A stretch of DNA of 64,000 nucleotides from Hordeum vulgare subsp. vulgare. Taxonomy: Eukaryota; Streptophyta; Magnoliopsida; Poales; Poaceae. This document shows, piece after piece, positions 23,235 to 32,226 of the stretch. Each line of letters opens with the position of its first letter. The stretch's first letter is position 1. Under the pieces are notes generated by a model. The model made no database searches. It worked only from the letters and a program-made list of their open reading frames with translations, and was not told the DNA's origin. Location of the stretch: contig NC_058521.1 of the NCBI RefSeq assembly GCF_904849725.1, positions 562,484,176 to 562,548,175 of the forward strand, written 5' to 3'. The translations under genes were made by a program, and so were the position numbers.

Positions 23235-23290
<56 letters not shown>

Positions 23291-23958
23291 CATGTGCATC
23301 TTCCATTGGATTCCGTTGGACATTCAAATTGATAAGGGAAGAGTTGATGCCTTCGACCCATTATCGAGACCCTTGGAACAGTTCCAAAGCCTGCAGGACA
23401 TGCTCCAAGGGTAATTTTAATCATTCTTGTGCTCTATCGGTCTCTTTCGATGATTTTCTGATATATCAATTAATGAAAAACTTAGCAAATCATTATCCTT
23501 GTCGGGCAGGGTTTGGAATCGGTTCAAGTGCGTGACTCCCGGTAACTTTCCTGAGAAGCTCACCTTTAGAGCGGCTCACGTAAGTAGTAGTATGATATAC
23601 TTCTATTAATTTTTAATACATTTATGATGCTAGATTATTATTTTGATTATATATATTCTATTCTCGTAAAGTGCGACCAGCAGCCACGGGGAACGCATCT
23701 ATGCGGATACTATGTTTGCGAGACCATTCGCACGTTTACCTCTGAGCTCAAGGAGCACAGATTCGACGTAAGCAATGAACATTCACACCTCTATTTTTAC
23801 CCGTCATTCTTTGTTATCATGATTGATATTCATATTCATCTCCTCTTCTTATATAGCACACGGCCATGAGGACGAAGGTCCTACCAGAGCAACGCGCGAT
23901 TGCTGTTGCAGAGGAACTTGCGGGATTTCTGAGAACGGAAGCTATAGATGACAAATGA
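20162..23958 (+). pseudogene. Broken CACTA gene: plant En/Spm transposase-like (Transposase_24) region fused to Ulp1-like cysteine protease
   Basis: Likely exons: 20162-20392, 20499-22915, 23006-23179, about 23301-23410, 23510-23579, 23672-23767 and 23857-23958, all in one compatible reading. After an acidic start, exon 2 carries RGPTRKLDARTHYTFDVIFP and then a Transposase_24-type stretch (KKLWKNYLKTQKVPVFEGYL, YHHKLGPGGYETAIPKWDKK). Pro/Ser- and Lys-rich linkers follow. The C-terminal exons form a C48 (Ulp1) protease-like core: FHWIPLDI with the His, VDAFDPL with the Asp, and GTHLCGYYVCE with the Cys. Lesions are in-frame stops at 21450-21452 and 22410-22412, and loss of the AG acceptor before the His exon (cat in place of the cag seen in copy B). 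A functional product is unlikely. Confidence 0.85.
23237..23290. repeat. Compound microsatellite (CA)18(TA)9
   Basis: Uninterrupted CA dinucleotides at 23237-23272, then TA at 23273-23290, inside the intron before the His exon of the Ulp1-like gene. The homologous intron of CACTA B (62400-62425, minus strand) has only a few such units. Confidence 0.95.
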
Positions 23959-24250
23959 CGATTTAGTGTAAATAGGAGCCATTACTGATGTTCGTCCATG
24001 TAATCGAATAGATGGGCTCTAGTCCCGATAATTCAGATCTGCATATAATTGTATATATATGCACGCTTGTAAGATAAGTTAATCTTATATATATACGCAT
24101 AATTATTTCTATTTAAATTGTATGAAAACTAATTCCCGAACACCAAATGAGGCATCACGTTAATCTCCCGAACACCTAAACCCTAAAACCCTAAAACCCA
24201 AAAATAATTTTCATTCAAAAAAAACCCAAAAACCAGCAAAATCTGAAAAT

Positions 24251-24459
24251 CTTTAGTCCCGGACCGTGTAACGAACCGGGACTAAAGGGCCTGCCCCTGG
24301 GGCGCTACGAGGCGCCCACGTGGAGCACCTTTAGTCCCGGCGTGTAAGAGGATCGGGACGAAAAGGTTAGGCCTTTAGTCCCGTCCCTTTAGTCCCGGCT
24401 GGTGAACCGGGACTAAAGCCCCTTACGGGCCGGGGCTATAGGCCTTGTCCCCACTAGTG
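24251..24459. repeat. Right subterminal and terminal repeats of CACTA A
   Basis: Palindromes TTTAGTCCCGG...CCGGGACTAAA at 24251-24287 and 24387-24418, a degenerate one at 24329-24364, and a half-site at 24372. The terminus ends ...GTCCCCACTAGTG. Read inward from 24459 it matches the terminus of CACTA B at 61244 almost base for base. Confidence 0.85.
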
Positions 24460-24462
24460 TCC

Positions 24463-24518
24463 TCTCTTGCAGCCCGGTATCATACTCATGGCGGTTTGGC
24501 GTTTCAAGACCATGGAGC
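24463..24518 (+). other. Possible exon remnant split by the solo LTR
   Basis: Joining 24463-24518 to 26302 onward gives a short open stretch from the ATG at 24485 (MAVWRFKTMEL...) that stops near 26351. It is preceded by 'tctcttgcag', an acceptor-like sequence. It was interrupted by the LTR, and the CACTA element lies immediately upstream. No family is recognised. This may be a gene fragment or chance. Confidence 0.25.
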
Positions 24519-26296
24519 TGTTGGGGAACGTTGCATGGGAAACAAAAATGTCCATCTACGAGAGGAGATTAGATCCACATACCCTTGTAGATCGCTAAGC
24601 GGGAAGCGTTAAGAAACGCGGTTGATGTAGTGGTACAGTTTCGTCATTCAAATCACCGTCGTCCCACGATCCGTCCCACGATCCGTTCCGATCTAGCGCC
24701 GAACGGACGACGCCTCCGCGTTCAGCACACGTACAACTCGATGACGATCTCGGCCTTCTTGATCCAGCAAGAGAGACGGAGAAGTAGATGAGTTCTCCGA
24801 CAGCGTGACGGCGCTCCGGTGGTGGTGATGATCTACTCTTGCACGGCTCCGCCCGAGCTCCACAGAAATCCGATCTAGAGGAAGAACTACGTGGTATAGG
24901 TTTGAGTTGCACGTGGTAAAGTTGTGTCTCAAAAATCCCTAAACCACCAATATATATATATGAGGAGGGGAGGGGCTAGCCTTGGGGCTCAAGGGAGCCC
25001 CAAGGGTGTCGGCCGAGTGGGAGGAGGTGGACTCCCACCCCAATTCGGTTTGGGGGAAGGAGTTCCCTCCTTCCTTCGCACCTCTCATTTTCTTGTTTTT
25101 TCTTTTCTTTTGGTTTTTTCCACTTGTGGCGCCATGGACCTATTGGGCTGGCCTCACCAGCCCACTAAGGGCTGGTGCGCCATCCTAGGGTCATTGGCCT
25201 CACTCCCGGGTGGGTGGGCCCCTCCCGGTGAATACCCGGAACCCATTCATCACTCCCGGTACACTGTCGTTAATGCCCGAAACTTTCCGATGACCAAATG
25301 AAACCATCCTATATATCAATCTTCGTTTTTGGACCATTCCGGAAACCCTCGTGATGTCCGTGATCTCATCCGGGACTCCGAACAACCTTCGGTAACCACA
25401 CATATAACTCAACTATACTAAAACATCATCGAACCTTAAGTGTGCAGACCCTGCGGGTTTGAGAACTATGTAGACATGACCCGAGACACTCCTCGGTCAA
25501 TATCCAATAGCGGGACCTGGATGTCCATATTGGATCCTACATATTCTACGAAGATCTTATCGGCTGAACCTCTGTGCCAAGGATTCATATAATCCCGTAT
25601 ATCATTCCCTTTGTCCTTCGGTATGTTACTTGCCCGAGATTTGATCTTCGATATCCGTATACCTATTTCAACCTCGTTACCGACAAGTCTCTTTACTCGT
25701 TCCGTAATACAAGATCCCGTGACTTACACTTGAGTCACATTGCTTGCAAGGCTTGTTTGTGATGTTGTATTACCGAGTGGGCCCCGGGATACCTCTCCGT
25801 CACACGGAGTGACAAATCCCAGTCTTGATCCATGCTAACTCAACGGACACCTTCGGAGATACCTGTAGAGCACCTTTAGAGTCACCCAGTTACGTTGTGA
25901 CGTTTGATACACACAAGGCATTCCTCTGGTGTCAGTGAGTTACATGAGCTCATGGTCATAGGAATGAATACTTGACACGCAGAAAACAATAGCAACAAAA
26001 TGACACGATCACATGCTACGTTCATAGTTTGGGTCTAGTCCATCACATGATTCTCCCAAGGATGTGATCCAGTCATCAAGTGACAACACTTGCGTATGGT
26101 CATAAAACCTTAACCATTCTTGATCAACTAGCTAGCCAACTCGAGGCTTGCTAGGGACATTGTTTGGTCTATATATCCACACATGTATCTATGCTTTCAT
26201 TCAATACAATTATAGCATGGATAATAAACGATTATCTTGAAACAAGAAGTATAATAATAACTATTTTATCATTGCCTCTAGGGCATATTTCCAACA
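24519..26296 (-). mobile_element. Solo LTR of an Angela/BARE-type copia element, 1778 bp
   Basis: On the minus strand it starts TGTTGGAAATATGCCC and ends CCCAACA. It is flanked by a perfect 5-bp target duplication GGAGC (24514-24518 and 26297-26301). No internal region is present, which is the product of LTR-LTR recombination. ORFs inside (24924-25301, 25574-25762 and others) recur in the other LTR copies and are not genes. Confidence 0.93.
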
Positions 26297-26301
26297 GGAG
26301 C

Positions 26302-27230
26302 TCACAGACGCGCGTGATGCAGTTCTGCACGTGTGGTTCGAAGCTCCTACCTGACGGCTACGCCCCTTCATTGTTGTGGCGCTATGCCGTGAAGATGAGG
26401 GGAGCAACCCACATCAAGGGTGTGAGCAGCTCACATGGGGGATCTCGGACTCCGCACTTCACTCCGGTGGGTGCAGTGGTGCACTTTGTTCGTGTTGCAG
26501 TGCATCAGTTTTCATTTTTTGCAACTTTTTGAGGAAGAAGCATTGCCACTGCATGCAGTTCATCAGCCCGTGCATGTACTCTTGTTTTTCATTGCGGACT
26601 GAACATCTCGCCGTGCTGGAGGTTCCCAGGACCAGATTGCTTTTTGTGTGAGATGTATTTTCTGTACAAGGGACCTACTGAAGATTTGTGAAACATGGTG
26701 CCAATTTGTTGTGCATTCACATTCATGTTTTGGTGACGCGATGGATAGCATATAGTTCGACAACACGCGACATAGGTTCAGTCAACTCATGTGTGCAGTT
26801 TGAGGGCGTGGGGGAATTTAGTTTTTAGGCATAATGTGTGTTGTCTTTTCAGGTGCATGTATATGATTTTATTTAAAAAGCAGTCCACTCAGCACCGTGT
26901 TGTGGTTCATTTTTCTCGACCATGTGCTTCATGTTTTTCGTCCGTGTAAACACCCCTCCCGAGAAGCTCACTAGGAAAACAAATCCAAATATTATGCACG
27001 ATAAAAAAGTTATGAGGTTCACTTCTCTATAGCGATATGGTTCAATTATGCCCGATGTGAAGTGCACTCTGCTTACTCGTCTTGAAAAATTCACCTCCAA
27101 CAAAAGAAAAAACGTGCAGTACACTTGTTCGTCGGATGCAGTGTGGTTTTCCATCAAAAAGCAGTGCTCTTCTATCTGGTGCGGTTCACGCATCGATTTG
27201 GGTGTCGCGAAAAAATAGAGTGTCCGTATT
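26302..27230. other. Unassigned intergenic sequence
   Basis: No gene, element terminus or clear repeat is seen. A few 'gtgcagt' and 'cagtgca' motifs recur between 26450 and 27150. The frames at 26164-26532, 26376-26651 and 26873-27286 have no recognisable domain. Confidence 0.4.
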
Positions 27231-27235
27231 TTAGC

Positions 27236-27620
27236 AATTTCAAAGATACTCTTGAACCGTAAGGAATTTGAGAGAGTTTTGTACATGAAAAATATGCGCC
27301 TCGTCGATATCTTTACAACGCCGTATCATTTGCATCGTTCCGACAAGCGGTATGGAAAAAATTACAAAAATACGTTTGCTACCACTCATAGGCAGTCACA
27401 TCGTTTTCAAAATTCATTTAAAACCGCGAGGAATCTCAACAAATGGACAACATATGAAAGGTGTGACTATTACACAGCTTTTCAACACCGTATCATACGC
27501 CTCGTTCCCACGAACGGTTTAAAAACTGCAGCGAAAAACGTACCGAAAAAATCGAAAACTTTGAAAAACAGAATTCCGTTCTTTAGTAAATTTTAAATTA
27601 CTCTTAAAACGTAAGGAATT

Positions 27621-27657
<37 letters not shown>

Positions 27658-27945
27658 GAGTAATATACATGAAAAAGATAAGGCTCGACGATATGTTTCC
27701 AATGCCATATGGTTTGCTTCATTCCGATGAGCGGTTTAGAAAAAGTCGTGAAAATACGCTCGCTGCAGCCCGTCATGCGCCCACCATTTTCAAAACTGCT
27801 CTCAAACCGTGAGGAATCTGGAAAATTGTTCAACAAGTCGAAGTTGGGAATTTTCCGTAGCAATCCAACGGTATATTATACGCCTTGTTCCGATAAACGG
27901 TTTAAAAACTGAAACCAAAACGGTGTCAAAAAAAGCGTGCAGTTT
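27236..27945 (+). repeat. Diverged tandem repeat, about 180 bp x 4
   Basis: A core 'aaaccgtgaggaatctg' type motif occurs near 27244, 27421, 27607 and 27800. Each copy is followed by '(c)aacgccgtatcat.cgcctcgttccgacgaacggttt'-like sequence, and higher-order similarity pairs copies 1-2 with 3-4. Divergence is high, so this is an old array. ORFs such as 27252-27596 are by-products. Confidence 0.6.
27621..27660. repeat. (GA)n microsatellite
   Basis: About 20 GA/AG units, interrupted towards the end by aaag, inside the third unit of the diverged 180-bp repeat. Confidence 0.9.
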
Positions 27946-28354
27946 TTCTGATGACATTATGGTTCTCGTTTTGATAGGATGCAGAAGCTGTAGGAGAACA
28001 ACTAATACGAGGAGAATATACCGGCTGATTCAACGATTATGAAAATGTCAACCAAATTAAAATGAATAAGAAAGTGAAAATGATTCACAACAAGGAGCCT
28101 CGCTGCGGATGTGTATGGCCTAAACAAACTCAGCATATTTGCTTTGGCAAAAGTAAAAAACCAGCGAAAGCAGCACAAGACCTAAATTTAGCTCGTGTGG
28201 CGGGACGACCACAATTCCCCGCCACCCCTTCCGCTCTCCTAACGCTCCCGCTCCCGCTCCCACCGTCTCCGCGCGGCCCCCCACCACTCGCCACCCCGAT
28301 CCTCCTCCTCCTCCGCCCCTCCCCTCTCCCGTCCAGGCGCCGGCGGCCGGAGAG
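27946..28354 (+). promoter_or_regulatory. Upstream region and leader of the VAMP72-like gene
   Basis: Compositional switch from AT-rich sequence (before about 28190) to a GC- and CT-rich leader (28200-28354, cccgctcccgctcccac, ctcctcctcctcc). This is typical of monocot 5' UTRs. No convincing TATA box was found, so the transcription start is not assigned. Confidence 0.45.
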
Positions 28355-31165
28355 ATGGGGCCTCCTCCGAAGAAGCTGGTCTACAGCTTCGTGGCGCGCG
28401 GCACCGCCGTGCTGGCCGACCACGCCGAGTCCTCCGGCAACTTCGCCTCCGTCGCCGCGCAATGCCTCCAGAAGCTCCCGCCCAACAACAACCGGCTCAG
28501 CTACAACTGCGACGGCCACACCTTCAACTACCACATCCACGATGGATTCAGTAATGCCCCACTCCCCAGCCCACCTGATCCGTCGTCTTCCCATCCAGTT
28601 GTAGCCTGCGTTGATCGGCGTCGTACGAGTACGATTCGTGCGTGTGTTCATGTGTTCTCAATCGCTGCTTGCGCCGGCGATCCGGCATTGGCTTGATTGC
28701 TGATCTTCTCGGTTTGATAGGTTAGCTGTATTCAGCAATGCTCACAGTTCTGATGGTGAACTAGCTAGGGATGGATCAGAATGAATACAACTTATTTGTT
28801 GGCTTGATGCTTCCTATGTGAACTGGCCTTGTCAAGATCTAGGCCAATCAAAGTGTGCCTCTAAATTTTAGTACACAATTTGGAACCATCACGGCATTTC
28901 TTTCGCGGAAAGCAATAAATGCTGGAGACCTCCTTTTCTTGTTTGGTACTTCGATCCGAATAGATTTTCATTCTTGTTAGGTAATTATGGATGGCGTGAC
29001 AATGGAAACTGTGATGCCTGACTTGCTTTCCTTGTTCGATTCGATAAATGTGTTTTTCATGATAATTTCTATGTTTTTGGTTGAGGACATGGTTATCATG
29101 ATAATGTTGTCATGAGTAGGCTGGTTACAGGCATGCAGCTTATGTATGTAATTTTTTTCAGTGTCTCTTTTTTCAGTGTCGTGTCATTGTCCATAACAAT
29201 TTTAGACACTTTTTCCTTGACATCGTGTATGGTGTCCCCTTTGAAGTCATTTATATTAGAATCGCAAAAGAAAAAATAAATTTCACTAAATTCCCATACA
29301 TCAGGTTTTCAAAATGGCGTGTATCCCTGTCAAATTTCCTCTTTTGTGTTGCTTAGCTTTTTATAATTCTACCCCTAGAATGGAGAGTATCCCAGTTGGT
29401 GGGATGTGTGGATTAGCCACAAACACCCAGTTCCAGTCATTTCGGCTCGAATTTGGTACCCTGTTCCTCCCTAGGTGTCCTCCATTTTTTTTCCACTTAT
29501 AGAGAATATCTGGAGTAATGGACTATCTCATGGAATGTATATCGCGAAAAACAATGCACATGCAAAATACTATGTTTGTATATGGGCCAGATAGTGACCT
29601 TGCATATATAGTCTGCCATATGGTTACATTTCTACTTCATTGTCTTCCCTTTCTTCATAATATTTGGTGTTCCTTTTTTTTTTTCTGTGGAATACTATTC
29701 AGTATTCAAATAGTTCATAAAGATAAATTAGTAATATTGCTCTACATGATAATATGATATAGAAATGATAATCGAACCTAAGAATTTGAAAGAAAAAAGA
29801 AGTCTCGACTATACATTTTAAAATTGTAATTTATTAGTATCACCTCCTTCTTCACTGTGCTTTTACGTATCGCCATACTCGAATTGTTATTATATTAGTC
29901 TTTCCTGTGTTTTCGTAGTATACACACACCAATGGTTTCAAATAAAGTATTCTGGTACTTTAGAAGTAAGTTTACCTCCGTCTTGATAACTCACTGCATT
30001 CTGCTTTTCTGCTCTGTTGTTCAATATTAGAGATATATTTGTGAGTGTAGGACGCTTATGTACGAGTCAATCAGATTCAATTAGTTTTTATGTGACGGTG
30101 CATTTGATTTTCAGCATATTGTGTTGTTGCTACCGAGTCTGCTGGTCGGCAACTTCCAATCGGCTTCATTGAGAGGGTTAAGGAGGATTTTGCCAAGAAA
30201 TACAGCGGAGGAAAAGCCAAAACTGCTGGTGCCAATAGTCTCAAACGAGAATTTGGGTACTTTCCCATGATAACTGTGCACACATATTTCGAAATTTCAG
30301 CAAGTCTCATCTTATAATGTACTATGAATGTGAATACCGAATAATTACAGTACATGGGTGCTACCTACTACTCCCTCTGTACCTAAATATAAGTCTTTTA
30401 AGATATTTCACTAGATGTCTACGTACGCAACAAAATGAATGAATCTATACTCTAAAGTATGTTTATATACATCCGTTTGTAGTCCATTAGTTGAACCTCT
30501 AGAAAGACTTATATTTAGGAACGGAGGGAGTACTTTATATGAGCATGCATGGTTCAGAAATAAATAAATATAAACAGTGTGAGTTACCATTACAGTGGAT
30601 GTCTTTTTCAGGCCTAAGCTTAAAGAACACATGAAGTACTGTGACCTGCACCCTGAGGAAATTGACAAGCTTGCAAAGGTGAAGGCTCAGGTTTCAGAGG
30701 TGAAAGGAGTAATGATGCAAAACATTGAAAAGGTGCATGTCTATTCTGCTTCCAGTCTGATAGTGATCCTTATCGGGGCATTTCGGAAGCTTTTGCGTGT
30801 TCACTTTTTTCCTTACAACATGTAACCCAACCACTGGTACATCAGGTACTAGATCGTGGTGAGAAAATCGAACTGCTTGTTGATAAGACCGAGGATCTCC
30901 GGTCACAGGTATCATATTCTCACACTCACACCCACCTCGATTCGACCTTTCCTTTCCTCTGTCACCATCCTCGGTGCATGAGACATGGGGGCTTTGATCC
31001 GTCGATATTTGCCCGCAGGCACAAGATTTCAAGAAGCAAGGAACAAAGATACGGCAGAAGATGTGGTGGGAGAACATGAAGATAAAGCTCATCGCTTTTG
31101 GCATCATTGTCTTGCTGATCCTTGTCATCATCTTGACAGTTTGCCGTGACTTCAAATGCTGGTGA
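28355..31165 (+). CDS. VAMP72: R-SNARE, vesicle-associated membrane protein of the VAMP72 (longin) type
   Basis: Five exons, 28355-28550, 30115-30256, 30612-30732, 30846-30908 and 31019-31165, all with GT-AG borders and continuous phase, encode 222 residues. Residues 8 to about 115 form a longin domain ([19 protein letters not shown], then [20 protein letters not shown]). Residues about 130-190 are the SNARE motif, with the zero-layer arginine R157 in [11 protein letters not shown]. Residues about 196-216 are one transmembrane anchor, followed by the short tail CRDFKCW. The length equals plant VAMP72 proteins (about 220). Family proteins sit on secretory vesicles and endosomes and pair with Q-SNAREs for fusion at the plasma membrane or cell plate. 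The exact member (721/722/724/726-like) is not decided. No lesion is visible. Intron 2 holds a Stowaway MITE. It is one of two host genes in the window. Confidence 0.95.
30371..30530. mobile_element. Stowaway MITE in intron 2 of the VAMP72-like gene
   Basis: A 160-bp element with terminal inverted repeats CTCCCTCTGTACCTAAATAT and its complement ending ...GGAACGGAGGGAG. It is flanked by TA on both sides (30369-30370 and 30531-30532), the Tc1/Mariner-type target duplication. It is non-coding and depends on a mariner transposase in trans. Confidence 0.93.
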
Positions 31166-32226
31166 TGTGACTCGAGAGTGCACTGCTCACCTCACCCTTA
31201 CGGTTTAAACTACTGTTATAGCCTTCAGTTTGACGTTGCATCGCCGAAGAGGAGAAAGAAATGCAGGAAAGGAAATAAGGGGAAATTAATGGGCATGCTG
31301 CTACAACATGCGTAGAGAGCGATGTTTATGAGAAAACAACCACATAGGGAGTGCATCACCATCGATCGTGTCGTGATTCTAGAATCCGTCAGTGATATTA
31401 TAGTTTCTGCTGATCACGTTCTTTAATTTAGTTATATATATCTAGGTCCAAAGGCTCACAATATATAACAGAGCCAATCCTCAAATATTTATTTTACTAG
31501 TATAATGTTGTAATTCAGATGAGGTACTTTTGCTGCAATTCCGTACAGAGATTTGATCTTCTTGAAGTTGCTTCTGTGTTCATAGATCTTGAACTAGTGT
31601 GGAGCATCTTACCTTTTTTTAAGGATCTGCATTAGAATATCTTAATTCGATCCATATACTTGCCCGGTCCAACATAAACTGAATACAACTGTTACGGTGA
31701 TTGGTGAATTTAGGAGCCGTCTACCCACCTCAATCTAACGGTGAAAAAATTAAAGTTACGAGGAGTTACGAGATTGAAATTACAGGAAATTACAAATAAC
31801 GGTGGGACCATTACATATTTTTGGTGGGATCAGTTTTTTCTTCCAAAGGGTAGATTCATCAATGAAATATGTAACTCGCACAAAGAGTTTTCTTGCAAAA
31901 CTGCCGAACGACTCAAATCACCGCTTGTTTCCTATCCCGCCTCGATCGTCGCTTCGATATTCTTTTGCTCGCGCCCGTCTTCCTTGGCTCGCTGCACTGG
32001 CCCGTTGAGCACCTTCGCCAGCAGCGAGATCAGCAACAACCGGTAGCCGGACTTGTGAATCGTCTCCATCGGCCGCTTGGACACCGGACTTCCTCGCGCG
32101 CCGCAGCAATGTCCACGCCTCTCTGTCGGGTTAGGTCAGGATACCTGGCGCGGTAGACGGACGCTGAGTCGGGACCGCGCACCGCAAGCACGCCCAACCC
32201 AAGGATCGTTCTACCTGGTCAGGAAG
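31166..32226 (+). other. 3' region of the VAMP72-like gene and spacer
   Basis: 31166 to about 31600 probably contains the 3' UTR (AT-rich, several AATATA/ATATAT stretches, no firm polyadenylation site). 31690-32226 is unassigned. A short GC-rich part (31930-32200) has overlapping ORFs on both strands and no recognisable domain. Confidence 0.4.

Larger units (their letters stand above)
11928..24459 (+). mobile_element. Complete CACTA (En/Spm) transposon A, 12.5 kb
   Basis: The left terminus is CACTAGTAGAAAACGGG at 11928. The right terminus, read inward on the minus strand from 24459, is CACTAGTGGGGACAAGG. A perfect 3-bp target duplication TCC lies at 11925-11927 and 24460-24462. Both ends carry palindromic TTTAGTCCCGG...CCGGGACTAAA subterminal repeats. 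Contents in order: exonuclease-like gene, two tandem arrays, long hairpin, promoter-proximal hairpin cluster, a 133-residue ORF, and a broken Transposase_24-Ulp1 gene. No TNP2 transposase core is visible, so mobility would need a helper. The close relative at 61244-64000 has opposite orientation. Confidence 0.93.

Noticed and set aside
23138..23535. Frames with THTHTHTH / VCVCVCV runs
   Set aside because: Translation of the (CA)n(TA)n microsatellite in an intron.
24924..25762. ORFs in the solo copia LTR (and equivalents at 33303-33957, 43122-43431, 47054-47751 and 58708-59367)
   Set aside because: They recur in all LTR copies in non-coding sequence without conserved frame. They reflect shared descent of the LTR.
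28062..28651. Alternative frames over VAMP exon 1
   Set aside because: GC-rich leader and exon 1 are open in several frames. Only the ATG at 28355 gives a longin domain that splices in phase to exon 2.
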